Shown here one piece after another: positions 25,569 to 38,916 of a DNA stretch of 64,000 nucleotides (position 1 is the first letter of the stretch; each line of letters starts with the position of its first letter). This stretch comes from Synchiropus splendidus (Eukaryota > Chordata > Actinopteri > Syngnathiformes > Callionymidae), in contig NC_071340.1 of NCBI RefSeq assembly GCF_027744825.2, positions 875,501 to 939,500 on the forward strand, written 5' to 3'. The notes beneath the pieces were generated by a model. That model ran no database searches and had not been told where the DNA came from. It worked only from the letters and a program-made list of their open reading frames with translations. The position numbers and the translations under genes are program-made.

Positions 25569-28500
25569 CTTATCTCAGGCTGAAAAGCGTTTTTGTGCAT
25601 TGTGCCATAACTTTTCAGGAAAGCTTCAGAACATGAAATTTTAACCTCCCACTATAGCAGAAAGTGTCTTTCTAGTAGTTGCACATCAAATCTAAACTGT
25701 CTGAAGTGTTTTTCAAAAGTTATTAACACTTTTATGTTTGGCGTTCCGAAACCCACCTTATCTCAGGCTGAAAAGCGTTTTTGTGCATTGTGCCATAACT
25801 TTTCAGGGAAGCTTCAGAACATGAAATTTTAACCTCCCACTATAGCAGAAAGGGTCTTTCTAGTAGTTGCACATCAAATCTAAACTGTCTGAAGTGTTTT
25901 TCCAAAGTTATCAACACTTTTATGTTTGGCGTTCCGAAACCCACCTTATCTCAGGCTGAAAAGCGTTTTTGTGCATTGTGCCATAACTTTTCAGGGAAGC
26001 TTCAGAACATGAAATTTTAACCTCCCACTATAGCAGAAAGGGTCTTTCTAGTAGTTGCACATCAAATCTAAACTGTCTGAAGTGTTTTTCCAAAGTTATC
26101 AACACTTTTATGTTTGGCGTTCCGAAACCCACCTTATCTCAGGCTGAAAAGCGTTTTTGTGCATTGTGCCATAACTTTTCAGGAAAGCTTCAGAACATGA
26201 AATTTTAACCTCCCACTATAGCAGAAAGGGTATTTCTAGTAGTTGCACATCAAATCTAAACTGTCTGAAGTGTTTTTCCAAAGTTATTAACACTTTTATG
26301 TTTGGCGTTCCGAAACCCACCTTATCTCAGGCTGAAAAGCGTTTTTGTGCATTGTGCCATAACTTTTCAGGGAAGCTTCAGAACATGAAATTTTAACCTC
26401 CCACTATAGCAGAAAGGGTCTTTCTAGTAGTTGCACATCAAATCTAAACTGTCTGAAGTGTTTTTCCAAAGTTATCAACACTTTTATGTTTGGCGTTCCG
26501 AAACCCACCTTATCTCAGGCTGAAAAGCGTTTTTACGCATTGTGCCATAACTTTTCAGGGAAGCTTCAGAACATGAAATTTTAACCTCCCACTATAGCAG
26601 AAAGGGTCTTTCTAGTAGTTGCACATCAAATCTAAACTGTCTGAAGTGTTTTTCCAAAGTTATCAACACTTTTATGTTTGGCGTTCCGAAACCCACCTTA
26701 TCTCAGGCTGAAAAGCGTTTTTGTGCATTGTGCCATAACTTTTCAGGGAAGCTTCAGAACATGAAATTTTAACCTCCCACTATAGCAGAAAGGGTCTTTC
26801 TAGTAGGTGCACATCAAATCTAAGCTGTCTGAAGTGTTTTTCCAAAGTTATCAACACTTTTATGTTTGGCGTTCCGAAACCCACCTTATCTCAGGCTGAA
26901 AAGCGTTTTTGTGCATTGTGCCATAACTTTTCAGGGAAGCTTCAGAACATGAAATTTTAACCTCCCACTATAGCAGAAAGGGTCTTTCTAGTAGTTGCAC
27001 ATCAAATCTAAACTGTCTGAAGTGTTTTTCCAAAGTTATCAACACTTTTATGTTTGGCGTTCCGAAACCCACTTTATCTCAGGCTGAAAGGCGTTTTTAC
27101 GCATTGTGCCATAACTTTTCAGGGAAGCTTCAGAACATGAAATTTTAACCTCCCACAATAGCAGAAAGGGTCTTTCTAGTAGTTGCACATCAAATCTAAG
27201 CTGTCTGAAGTGTTTTTCAAAAGTTATCAACACTTTTATGTTTGGCGTTCCGAAACCCACCTTATCTCAGGCTGAAAAGCGTTTTTGTGCATTGTGCCAT
27301 AACTTTTCAGGAAAGCTTCAGAACATGAAATTTTAACCTCCCACTATAGCAGAAAGGGTCTTTCTAGTAGTTGCACATCAAATCTAAACTGTCTGAAGTG
27401 TTTTTCCAAAGTTATCAACACTTTTATGTTTGGCGTTCCGAAACCCACCTTATCTCAGGCTGAAAAGCGTTTTTACGCATTGTGCCATAACTTTTCAGGG
27501 AAGCTTCAGAACATGAAATTTTAACCTCCCACTATAGCAGAAAGGGTCTTTCTAGTAGGTGCACATCAAATCTAAGCTGTCTGAAGTGTTTTTCGAAAGT
27601 TATCAACACTTTTATGTTTGGCGTTCCGAAACCCACCTTATCTCAGACTGAAAAGCGTTTTTGTGCATTGTGCCATAACTTTTCAGGAAAGCTTCAGAAC
27701 ATGAAATTTTAACCTCCCACTATAGCAGAAAGGGTCTTTCTAGTAGTTGCACATCAAATCTAAACTGTCTGAAGTGTTTTTCCAAAGTTATCAACACTTT
27801 TATGTTTGGCGTTCCGAAACCCACCTTATCTCAGGCTGAAAAGCGTTTTTGTGCATTGTGCCATAACTTTTCAGGGAAGCTTCAGAACATGAAATTTTAA
27901 CCTCCCACTATAGCAGAAAGGGTCTTTCTAGTAGTTGCACATCAAATCTAAGCTGTCTGAAGTGTTTTTCAAAAGTTATCAACACTTTTATGTTTGGCGT
28001 TCCGAAACCCACCTTATCTCAGGCTGAAAAGCGTTTTTGTGCATTGTGCCATAACTTTTCAGGAAAGCTTCAGAACATGAAATTTTAACCTCCCACTATA
28101 GCAGAAAGGGTCTTTCTAGTAGTTGCACATCAAATCTAAACTGTCTGAAGTGTTTTTCCAAAGTTATCAACACTTTTATGTTTGGCGTTCCGAAACCCAC
28201 CTTATCTCAGGCTGAAAAGCGTTTTTACGCATTGTGCCATAACTTTTCAGGGAAGCTTCAGAACATGAAATTTTAACCTCCCACTATAGCAGAAAGGGTC
28301 TTTCTAGTAGGTGCACATCAAATCTAAGCTCTCTGAAGTGTTTTTCGAAAGTTATCAACACTTTTATGTTTGGCGTTCCGAAACCCACCTTATCTCAGGC
28401 TGAAAAGCGTTTTTGTGCATTGTGCCATAACTTTTCAGGAAAGCTTCAGAACATGAAATTTTAACCTCCCACTATAGCAGAAAGTGTCTTTCTAGTAGTT

Positions 28501-28952
28501 GCACATCAAATCTAAACTGTCTGAAGTGTTTTTCCAAAGTTATCAACACTTTTATGTTTGGCGTTCCGAAACCCACCTTATCTCAGGCTGAAAAGCGTTT
28601 TTGTGCATTGTGCCATAACTTTTCAGGAAAGCTTCAGAACATGAAATTTTAACCTCCCACTATAGCAGAAAGGGTCTTTCTAGTAGTTGCACATCAAATC
28701 TAAACTGTCTGAAGTGTTTTTCCAAAGTTATCAACACTTTTATGTTTGGCGTTCCGAAACCCACCTTATCTCAGGCTGAAAAGCGTTTTTACGCATTGTG
28801 CCATAACTTTTCAGGGAAGCTTCAGAACATGAAATTTTAACCTCCCACTATAGCAGAAAGGGTCTTTCTAGTAGGTGCACATCAAATCTAAGCTCTCTGA
28901 AGTGTTTTTCGAAAGTTATCAACACTTTTATGTTTGGCGTTCCGAAACCCAC
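25569..28952 (+). repeat. HOR unit U7, 18-mer (3,384 bp)
   Basis: M136-M153 repeat U6 at an offset of 3,384 bp, including the private markers in M144 (27073-27260) and M147 (27637, CAGACTG) and the c5-c3-c4 extension at 28389-28952. U6 and U7 thus form a tandem pair of 18-mers. Confidence 0.9.
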
Positions 28953-31772
28953 CTTATCTCAGGCTGAAAAGCGTTTTTGTGCATTGTGCCATAACTTTTC
29001 AGGAAAGCTTCAGAACATGAAATTTTAACCTCCCACTATAGCAGAAAGTGTCTTTCTAGTAGTTGCACATCAAATCTAAACTGTCTGAAGTGTTTTTCAA
29101 AAGTTATTAACACTTTTATGTTTGGCGTTCCGAAACCCACCTTATCTCAGGCTGAAAAGCGTTTTTGTGCATTGTGCCATAACTTTTCAGGGAAGCTTCA
29201 GAACATGAAATTTTAACCTCCCACTATAGCAGAAAGGGTCTTTCTAGTAGTTGCACATCAAATCTAAACTGTCTGAAGTGTTTTTCCAAAGTTATCAACA
29301 CTTTTATGTTTGGCGTTCCGAAACCCACCTTATCTCAGGCTGAAAAGCGTTTTTGTGCATTGTGCCATAACTTTTCAGGGAAGCTTCAGAACATGAAATT
29401 TTAACCTCCCACTATAGCAGAAAGGGTCTTTCTAGTAGTTGCACATCAAATCTAAACTGTCTGAAGTGTTTTTCCAAAGTTATCAACACTTTTATGTTTG
29501 GCGTTCCGAAACCCACCTTATCTCAGGATGAAAAGCGTTTTTGTGCATTGTGCCATAACTTTTCAGGAAAGCTTCAGAACATGAAATTTTAACCTCCCAC
29601 TATAGCAGAAAGGGTATTTCTAGTAGTTGCACATCAAATCTAAACTGTCTGAAGTGTTTTTCCAAAGTTATTAACACTTTTATGTTTGGCGTTCCGAAAC
29701 CCACCTTATCTCAGGCTGAAAAGCGTTTTTGTGCATTGTGCCATAACTTTTCAGGGAAGCTTCAGAACATGAAATTTTAACCTCCCACTATAGCAGAAAG
29801 GGTCTTTCTAGTAGTTGCACATCAAATCTAAACTGTCTGAAGTGTTTTTCCAAAGTTATCAACACTTTTATGTTTGGCGTTCCGAAACCCACCTTATCTC
29901 AGGCTGAAAAGCGTTTTTACGCATTGTGCCATAACTTTTCAGGGAAGCTTCAGAACATGAAATTTTAACCTCCCACTATAGCAGAAAGGGTCTTTCTAGT
30001 AGTTGCACATCAAATCTAAACTGTCTGAAGTGTTTTTCCAAAGTTATCAACACTTTTATGTTTGGCGTTCCGAAACCCACCTTATCTCAGGCTGAAAAGC
30101 GTTTTTGTGCATTGTGCCATAACTTTTCAGGGAAGCTTCAGAACATGAAATTTTAACCTCCCACTATAGCAGAAAGGGTCTTTCTAGTAGGTGCACATCA
30201 AATCTAAGCTGTCTGAAGTGTTTTTCCAAAGTTATCAACACTTTTATGTTTGGCGTTCCGAAACCCACCTTATCTCAGGCTGAAAAGCGTTTTTGTGCAT
30301 TGTGCCATAACTTTTCAGGGAAGCTTCAGAACATGAAATTTTAACCTCCCACTATAGCAGAAAGGGTCTTTCTAGTAGTTGCACATCAAATCTAAACTGT
30401 CTGAAGTGTTTTTCCAAAGTTATCAACACTTTTATGTTTGGCGTTCCGAAACCCACCTTATCTCAGGCTGAAAAGCGTTTTTACGCATTGTGACATAACT
30501 TTTCAGGGAAGCTTCAGAACATGAAATTTTAACCTCCCACTATAGCAGAAAGGGTCTTTCTAGTAGTTGCACATCAAATCTAAGCTGTCTGAAGTGTTTT
30601 TCAAAAGTTATCAACACTTTTATGTTTGGCGTTCCGAAACCCACCTTATCTCAGGCTGAAAAGCGTTTTTGTGCATTGTGCCATAACTTTTCAGGAAAGC
30701 TTCAGAACATGAAATTTTAACCTCCCACTATAGCAGAAAGGGTCTTTCTAGTAGTTGCACATCAAATCTAAACTGTCTGAAGTGTTTTTCCAAAGTTATC
30801 AACACTTTTATGTTTGGCGTTCCGAAACCCACCTTATCTCAGGCTGAAAAGCGTTTTTACGCATTGTGCCATAACTTTTCAGGGAAGCTTCAGAACATGA
30901 AATTTTAACCTCCCACTATAGCAGAAAGGGTCTTTCTAGTAGGTGCACATCAAATCTAAGCTGTCTGAAGTGTTTTTCGAAAGTTATCAACACTTTTATG
31001 TTTGGCGTTCCGAAACCCACCTTATCTCAGGCTGAAAAGCGTTTTTGTGCATTGTGCCATAACTTTTCAGGAAAGCTTCAGAACATGAAATTTTAACCTC
31101 CCACTATAGCAGAAAGGGTCTTTCTAGTAGTTGCACATCAAATCTAAACTGTCTGAAGTGTTTTTCCAAAGTTATCAACACTTTTATGTTTGGCGTTCCG
31201 AAACCCACCTTATCTCAGGCTGAAAAGCGTTTTTGTGCATTGTGCCATAACTTTTCAGGGAAGCTTCAGAACATGAAATTTTAACCTCCCACTATAGCAG
31301 AAAGGGTCTTTCTAGTAGTTGCACATCAAATCTAAGCTGTCTGAAGTGTTTTTCAAAAGTTATCAACACTTTTATGTTTGGCGTTCCGAAACCCACCTTA
31401 TCTCAGGCTGAAAAGCGTTTTTGTGCATTGTGCCATAACTTTTCAGGAAAGCTTCAGAACATGAAATTTTAACCTCCCACTATAGCAGAAAGGGTCTTTC
31501 TAGTAGTTGCACATCAAATCTAAACTGTCTGAAGTGTTTTTCCAAAGTTATCAACACTTTTATGTTTGGCGTTCCGAAACCCACCTTATCTCAGGCTGAA
31601 AAGCGTTTTTACGCATTGTGCCATAACTTTTCAGGGAAGCTTCAGAACATGAAATTTTAACCTCCCACTATAGCAGAAAGGGTCTTTCTAGTAGGTGCAC
31701 ATCAAATCTAAGCTCTCTGAAGTGTTTTTCGAAAGTTATCAACACTTTTATGTTTGGCGTTCCGAAACCCAC
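28953..31772 (+). repeat. HOR unit U8, 15-mer core without the private markers
   Basis: M154-M168: same class order as the canonical 15-mer. M162 lacks the GAAAGGCG/CACAATAGC markers and instead has GTGACAT (near 30491). M165 lacks the CAGACTG change. M157 has CTCAGGATG. GTGACAT recurs only at 50761-50948, 108 monomers away, tying this unit to U11 rather than to U5-U7. Confidence 0.85.
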
Positions 31773-32712
31773 CTTATCTCAGGCTGAAAAGCGTTTTTGT
31801 GCATTGTGCCATAACTTTTCAGGAAAGCTTCAGAACATGAAATTTTAACCTCCCACTATAGCAGAAAGTGTCTTTCTAGTAGTTGCACATCAAATCTAAA
31901 CTGTCTGAAGTGTTTTTCCAAAGTTATCAACACTTTTATGTTTGGCGTTCCGAAACCCACCTTATCTCAGGCTGAAAAGCGTTTTTGTGCATTGTGCCAT
32001 AACTTTTCAGGAAAGCTTCAGAACATGAAATTTTAACCTCCCACTATAGCAGAAAGGGTCTTTCTAGTAGTTGCACATCAAATCTAAACTGTCTGAAGTG
32101 TTTTTCCAAAGTAATCAACACTTTTATGTTTGGCGTTCCGAAACCCACCTTATCTCAGGCTGAAAAGCGTTTTTGTGCATTGTGCCATAACTTTTCAGGG
32201 AAGCTTCAGAACATCAAATTTTAACCTCCCACTGTAGCAAAAAGGGTCTTTCTAGTAGTTGCACATCAAATCTAAGCTGTCTGAAGTGTTTTTCAAAAGT
32301 TATCAACACTTTTATGTTTGGCGTTCCGAAACCCACCTTATCTCAGGCTGAAAAGCGTTTTTGTGCATTGTGCCATAACTTTTCAGGAAAGCTTCAGAAC
32401 ATGAAATTTTAACCTCCCACTATAGCAGAAAGGGTCTTTCTAGTAGTTGCACATCAAATCTAAACTGTCTGAAGTGTTTTTCCAAAGTTATCAACACTTT
32501 TATGTTTGGCGTTCCGAAACCCACCTTATCTCAGGCTGAAAAGCGTTTTTACGCATTGTGCCATAACTTTTCAGGGAAGCTTCAGAACATGAAATTTTAA
32601 CCTCCCACTATAGCAGAAAGGGTCTTTCTAGTAGTTGCACATCAAATCTAAACTGTCTGAAGTGTTTTTCCAAAGTTATTAACACTTTTATGTTTGGCGT
32701 TCCGAAACCCAC
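31773..32712 (+). repeat. Bridge between HOR units and L block
   Basis: M169-M173: c5-c3-c2*-c3-c6. M171 has the c2* signature (ACATCAAAT, ACTGTAGC) plus GCAAAAAG. M170 has GTAATCAAC. The same five-monomer order with the GCAAAAAG marker recurs around 52077-54144, and c3-c2*-c3-c6 recurs at 62981-63732. Confidence 0.8.
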
Positions 32713-34968
32713 CTTATCTCAGGCTGAAAAGCGTTTTTGTGCATTGTGCCATAACTTTTCAGGGAAGCTTCAGAACATGAAATTTTAACCTCCCACTATA
32801 GCAGAAAGGGTCTTTCTAGTAGTTGCACATCAAATCTAAACTGTCTGAAGTGTTTTTCCAAAGTTATCAACACTTTTATGTTTGGCGTTCCGAAACCCAC
32901 CTTATCTCAGGCTGAAAAGCGTTTTTGTGCATTGTGCCATAACTTTTCAGGGAAGCTTCAGAACATGAAATTTTAACCTCCCACTATAGCAGAAAGGGTC
33001 TTTCTAGTAGTTGCACATCAAATCTAAACTGTCTGAAGTGTTTTTCCAAAGTTATCAACACTTTTATGTTTGGCGTTCCGAAACCCACCTTATCTCAGGC
33101 TGAAAAGCGTTTTTGTGCATTGTGCCATAACTTTTCAGGGAAGCTTCAGAACATGAAATTTTAACCTCCCACTATAGCAGAAAGGGTCTTTCTAGTAGTT
33201 GCACATCAAATCTAAGCTGTCTGAAGTGTTTTTCAAAAGTTATCAACACTTTTATGTTTGGCGTTCCGAAACCCACCTTATCTCAGGCTGAAAAGCGTTT
33301 TTGTGCATTGTGCCATAACTTTTCAGGAAAGCTTCAGAACATGAAATTTTAACCTCCCACTATAGCAGAAAGGGTCTTTCTAGTAGTTGCACATCAAATC
33401 TAAACTGTCTGAAGTGTTTTTCCAAAGTTATCAACACTTTTATGTTTGGCGTTCCGAAACCCACCTTATCTCAGGCTGAAAAGCGTTTTTACGCATTGTG
33501 CCATAACTTTTCAGGGAAGCTTCAGAACATGAAATTTTAACCTCCCACTATAGCAGAAAGGGTCTTTCTAGTAGGTGCACATCAAATCTAAGCTCTCTGA
33601 AGTGTTTTTCGAAAGTTATCAACACTTTTATGTTTGGCGTTCCGAAACCCACCTTATCTCAGGCTGAAAAGCGTTTTTGTGCATTGTGCCATAACTTTTC
33701 AGGAAAGCTTCAGAACATGAAATTTTAACCTCCCACTATAGCAGAAAGTGTCTTTCTAGTAGTTGCACATCAAATCTAAACTGTCTGAAGTGTTTTTCCA
33801 AAGTTATCAACACTTTTATGTTTGGCGTTCCGAAACCCACCTTATCTCAGGCTGAAAAGCGTTTTTGTGCATTGTGCCATAACTTTTCAGGAAAGCTTCA
33901 GAACATGAAATTTTAACCTCCCACTATAGCAGAAAGGGTCTTTCTAGTAGTTGCACATCAAATCTAAACTGTCTGAAGTGTTTTTCCAAAGTTATCAACA
34001 CTTTTATGTTTGGCGTTCCGAAACCCACCTTATCTCAGGCTGAAAAGCGTTTTTGTGCATTGTGCCATAACTTTTCAGGGAAGCTTCAGAACATCAAATT
34101 TTAACCTCCCACTGTAGCAGAAAGGGTCTTTCTAGTAGTTGCACATCAAATCTAAGCTGTCTGAAGTGTTTTTCAAAAGTTATCAACACTTTTATGTTTG
34201 GCGTTCCGAAACCCACCTTATCTCAGGCTGAAAAGCGTTTTTGTGCATTGTGCCATAACTTTTCAGGAAAGCTTCAGAACATGAAATTTTAACCTCCCAC
34301 TATAGCAGAAAGGGTCTTTCTAGTAGTTGCACATCAAATCTAAACTGTCTGAAGTGTTTTTCCAAAGTTATTAACACTTTTATGTTTGGCGTTCCGAAAC
34401 CCACCTTATCTCAGGCTGAAAAGCGTTTTTACGCATTGTGCCATAACTTTTCAGGGAAGCTTCAGAACATGAAATTTTAACCTCCCACTATAGCAGAAAG
34501 GGTCTTTCTAGTAGTTGCACATCAAATCTAAACTGTCTGAAGTGTTTTTCCAAAGTTATTAACACTTTTATGTTTGGCGTTCCGAAACCCACCTTATCTC
34601 AGGCTGAAAAGCGTTTTTGTGCATTGTGCCATAACTTTTCAGGGAAGCTTCAGAACATGAAATTTTAACCTCCCACTATAGCAGAAAGGGTCTTTCTAGT
34701 AGTTGCACATCAAATCTAAACTGTCTGAAGTGTTTTTCCAAAGTTATCAACACTTTTATGTTTGGCGTTCCGAAACCCACCTTATCTCAGGCTGAAAAGC
34801 GTTTTTGTGCATTGTGCCATAACTTTTCAGGGAAGCTTCAGAACATGAAATTTTAACCTCCCACTATAGCAGAAAGGGTCTTTCTAGTAGGTGCACATCA
34901 AATCTAAGCTCTCTGAAGTGTTTTTCGAAAGTTATCAACACTTTTATGTTTGGCGTTCCGAAACCCAC

Positions 34969-36660
34969 CTTATCTCAGGCTGAAAAGCGTTTTTGTGCAT
35001 TGTGCCATAACTTTTCAGGAAAGCTTCAGAACATGAAATTTTAACCTCCCACTATAGCAGAAAGGGTCTTTCTAGTAGTTGCACATCAAATCTAAACTGT
35101 CTGAAGTGTTTTTCCAAAGTTATCAACACTTTTGTGTTTGGCGTTCCGAAACCCACCTTATCTCAGGCTGAAAACCGTTTTTACGCATTGTGCCATAACT
35201 TTTCAGGGAAGCTTCAGAACATGAAATTTTAACCTCCCACTATAGCAGAAAGGGTCTTTCTAGTAGGTGCACATCAAATCTAAGCTCTCTGAAGTGTTTT
35301 TCGAAAGTTATCAACACTTTTATGTTAGGCGTTCCGAAACCCACCTTATCTCAGGCTGAAAAGCGTTTTTGTGCATTGTGCCATAACTTTTCAGGAAAGC
35401 TTCAGAACATGAAATTTTAACCTCCCACTATAGCAGAAAGTGTCTTTCTAGTAGTTGCACATCAAATCTAAACTGTCTGAAGTGTTTTTCCAAAGTTATT
35501 AACACTTTTATGTTTGGCGTTCCGAAACCCACCTTATCTCAGGCTGAAAAGCGTTTTTGTGCATTGTGCCATAACTTTTCAGGGAAGCTTCAGAACATGA
35601 AATTTTAACCTCCCACTATAGCAGAAAGGGTCTTTCTAGTAGTTGCACATCAAATCTAAACTGTCTGAAGTGTTTTTCCAAAGTTATCAACACTTTTATG
35701 TTTGGCGTTCCGAAACCCACCTTATCTCAGGCTGAAAAGCGTTTTTGTGCATTGTGCCATAACTTTTCAGGAAAGCTTCAGAACATGAAATTTTAACCTC
35801 CCACTATAGCAGAAAGTGTCTTTCTAGTAGTTGCACATCAAATCTAAACTGTCTGAAGTGTTTTTCCAAAGTTATTAACACTTTTATGTTTGGCGTTCCG
35901 AAACCCACCTTATCTCAGGCTGAAAAGCGTTTTTGTGCATTGTGCCATAACTTTTCAGGGAAGCTTCAGAACATGAAATTTTAACCTCCCACTATAGCAG
36001 AAAGGGTCTTTCTAGTAGTTGCACATCAAATCTAAACTGTCTGAAGTGTTTTTCCAAAGTTATCAACACTTTTATGTTTGGCGTTCCGAAACCCACCTTA
36101 TCTCAGGCTGAAAAGCGTTTTTACGCATTGTGCCATAACTTTTCAGGGAAGCTTCAGAACATGAAATTTTAACCTCCCACTATAGCAGAAAGGGTCTTTC
36201 TAGTAGGTGCACATCAAATCTAAGCTCTCTGAAGTGTTTTTCGAAAGTTATCAACACTTTTATGTTTGGCGTTCCGAAACCCACCTTATCTCAGGCTGAA
36301 AAGCGTTTTTGTGCATTGTGCCATAACTTTTCAGGGAAGCTTCAGAACATGAAATTTTAACCTCCCACTATAGCAGAAAGGGTCTTTCTAGTAGTTGCAC
36401 ATCAAATCTAAACTGTCTGAAGTGTTTTTCCAAAGTTATCAACACTTTTATGTTTGGCGTTCCGAAACCCACCTTATCTCAGGCTGAAAAGCGTTTTTGT
36501 GCATTGTGCCATAACTTTTCAGGGAAGCTTCAGAACATGAAATTTTAACCTCCCACTATAGCAGAAAGGGTCTTTCTAGTAGTTGCACATCAAATCTAAA
36601 CTGTCTGAAGTGTTTTTCCAAAGTTATCAACACTTTTATGTTTGGCGTTCCGAAACCCAC
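34969..36660 (+). repeat. 9-monomer tandem duplication, left copy (1,692 bp)
   Basis: M186-M194: c3-c4-c8-c1-c8-c1-c4-c1-c1. The first monomer has CTTTTGTGTTTGG and the second GAAAACCG plus TGTTAGGCG. The same nine monomers with the same markers follow immediately at 36661-38352. The L block copies at 1-4700 and 54145-58468 hold this segment only once. Confidence 0.9.
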
Positions 36661-38352
36661 CTTATCTCAGGCTGAAAAGCGTTTTTGTGCATTGTGCCAT
36701 AACTTTTCAGGAAAGCTTCAGAACATGAAATTTTAACCTCCCACTATAGCAGAAAGGGTCTTTCTAGTAGTTGCACATCAAATCTAAACTGTCTGAAGTG
36801 TTTTTCCAAAGTTATCAACACTTTTGTGTTTGGCGTTCCGAAACCCACCTTATCTCAGGCTGAAAACCGTTTTTACGCATTGTGCCATAACTTTTCAGGG
36901 AAGCTTCAGAACATGAAATTTTAACCTCCCACTATAGCAGAAAGGGTCTTTCTAGTAGGTGCACATCAAATCTAAGCTCTCTGAAGTGTTTTTCGAAAGT
37001 TATCAACACTTTTATGTTAGGCGTTCCGAAACCCACCTTATCTCAGGCTGAAAAGCGTTTTTGTGCATTGTGCCATAACTTTTCAGGAAAGCTTCAGAAC
37101 ATGAAATTTTAACCTCCCACTATAGCAGAAAGTGTCTTTCTAGTAGTTGCACATCAAATCTAAACTGTCTGAAGTGTTTTTCCAAAGTTATTAACACTTT
37201 TATGTTTGGCGTTCCGAAACCCACCTTATCTCAGGCTGAAAAGCGTTTTTGTGCATTGTGCCATAACTTTTCAGGGAAGCTTCAGAACATGAAATTTTAA
37301 CCTCCCACTATAGCAGAAAGGGTCTTTCTAGTAGTTGCACATCAAATCTAAACTGTCTGAAGTGTTTTTCCAAAGTTATCAACACTTTTATGTTTGGCGT
37401 TCCGAAACCCACCTTATCTCAGGCTGAAAAGCGTTTTTGTGCATTGTGCCATAACTTTTCAGGAAAGCTTCAGAACATGAAATTTTAACCTCCCACTATA
37501 GCAGAAAGTGTCTTTCTAGTAGTTGCACATCAAATCTAAACTGTCTGAAGTGTTTTTCCAAAGTTATTAACACTTTTATGTTTGGCGTTCCGAAACCCAC
37601 CTTATCTCAGGCTGAAAAGCGTTTTTGTGCATTGTGCCATAACTTTTCAGGGAAGCTTCAGAACATGAAATTTTAACCTCCCACTATAGCAGAAAGGGTC
37701 TTTCTAGTAGTTGCACATCAAATCTAAACTGTCTGAAGTGTTTTTCCAAAGTTATCAACACTTTTATGTTTGGCGTTCCGAAACCCACCTTATCTCAGGC
37801 TGAAAAGCGTTTTTACGCATTGTGCCATAACTTTTCAGGGAAGCTTCAGAACATGAAATTTTAACCTCCCACTATAGCAGAAAGGGTCTTTCTAGTAGGT
37901 GCACATCAAATCTAAGCTCTCTGAAGTGTTTTTCGAAAGTTATCAACACTTTTATGTTTGGCGTTCCGAAACCCACCTTATCTCAGGCTGAAAAGCGTTT
38001 TTGTGCATTGTGCCATAACTTTTCAGGGAAGCTTCAGAACATGAAATTTTAACCTCCCACTATAGCAGAAAGGGTCTTTCTAGTAGTTGCACATCAAATC
38101 TAAACTGTCTGAAGTGTTTTTCCAAAGTTATCAACACTTTTATGTTTGGCGTTCCGAAACCCACCTTATCTCAGGCTGAAAAGCGTTTTTGTGCATTGTG
38201 CCATAACTTTTCAGGGAAGCTTCAGAACATGAAATTTTAACCTCCCACTATAGCAGAAAGGGTCTTTCTAGTAGTTGCACATCAAATCTAAACTGTCTGA
38301 AGTGTTTTTCCAAAGTTATCAACACTTTTATGTTTGGCGTTCCGAAACCCAC
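36661..38352 (+). repeat. 9-monomer tandem duplication, right copy (1,692 bp)
   Basis: M195-M203 repeat 34969-36660 at an offset of exactly nine monomers. The marker CTTTTGTG appears near 35130 and again near 36822. After this copy the order returns to the GTCTAAAG monomer (M204) as in the other L blocks. Confidence 0.9.
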
Positions 38353-38540
38353 CTTATCTCAGGCTGAAAAGCGTTTTTGTGCATTGTGCCATAACTTTTC
38401 AGGGAAGCTTCAGAACATGAAATTTTAACCTCCCACTATAGCAGAAAGGGTCTTTCTAGTAGTTGCACATCAAATCTAAGCTGTCTAAAGTGTTTTTCAA
38501 AAGTTATCAACACTTTTATGTTTGGCGTTCCGAAACCCAC

Positions 38541-38728
38541 CTTATCTCAGGCTGAAAAGCGTTTTTGTGCATTGTGCCATAACTTTTCAGGGAAGCTTCA
38601 GAACATGAAATTTTAACCTCCCACTATAGCAGAAAGGGTCTTTCTAGTAGGTGCCAATCAAATCTAAGCTCTCTGAAGTGTTTTTCGAAAGTTATCAACA
38701 CTTTTATGTTTGGCGTTCCGAAACCCAC
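38541..38728 (+). repeat. Chimeric monomer with GTGCCAATC
   Basis: M205 has the GT/52G left half of a c1 or c7 monomer joined to the 111G/GCCAATC/131C/147G right half that elsewhere follows an AC left half (4325-4512 and 58281-58468). It sits directly after the GTCTAAAG monomer, where the other L copies have a c3 in between. This fits a one-monomer loss with an intramonomer exchange between positions 52 and 111. Confidence 0.7.
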
Positions 38729-38916
38729 CTTATCTCAGGCTGAAAAGCGTTTTTGTGCATTGTGCCATAACTTTTCAGGGAAGCTTCAGAACATGAAATT
38801 TTAACCTCCCACTATAGCAGAAAGGGTCTTTCTAGTAGGTGCACATCAAATCTAAGCTCTCTGAAGTGTTTTTCGAAAGTTATCAACACTTTTATGTTTG
38901 GCGTTCCGAAACCCAC

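Larger units (their letters stand above)
32713..38916 (+). repeat. L block, copy 2 (33 monomers, internally duplicated)
   Basis: M174-M206. Opens c1-c1-c2-c3-c4-c5-c3-c2* exactly as copy 1, 174 monomers (32,712 bp) after it, and continues with c18-c6-c1-c7 and the marked c3(CTTTTGTG)-c4(GAAAACCG, GTTAGG) pair. It differs from copy 1 by a tandem duplication of nine monomers (34969-38352). It also lacks the c3 between the GTCTAAAG monomer and the GTGCCAATC monomer, which here has GT and 52G in its left half (38541-38728). Confidence 0.85.
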
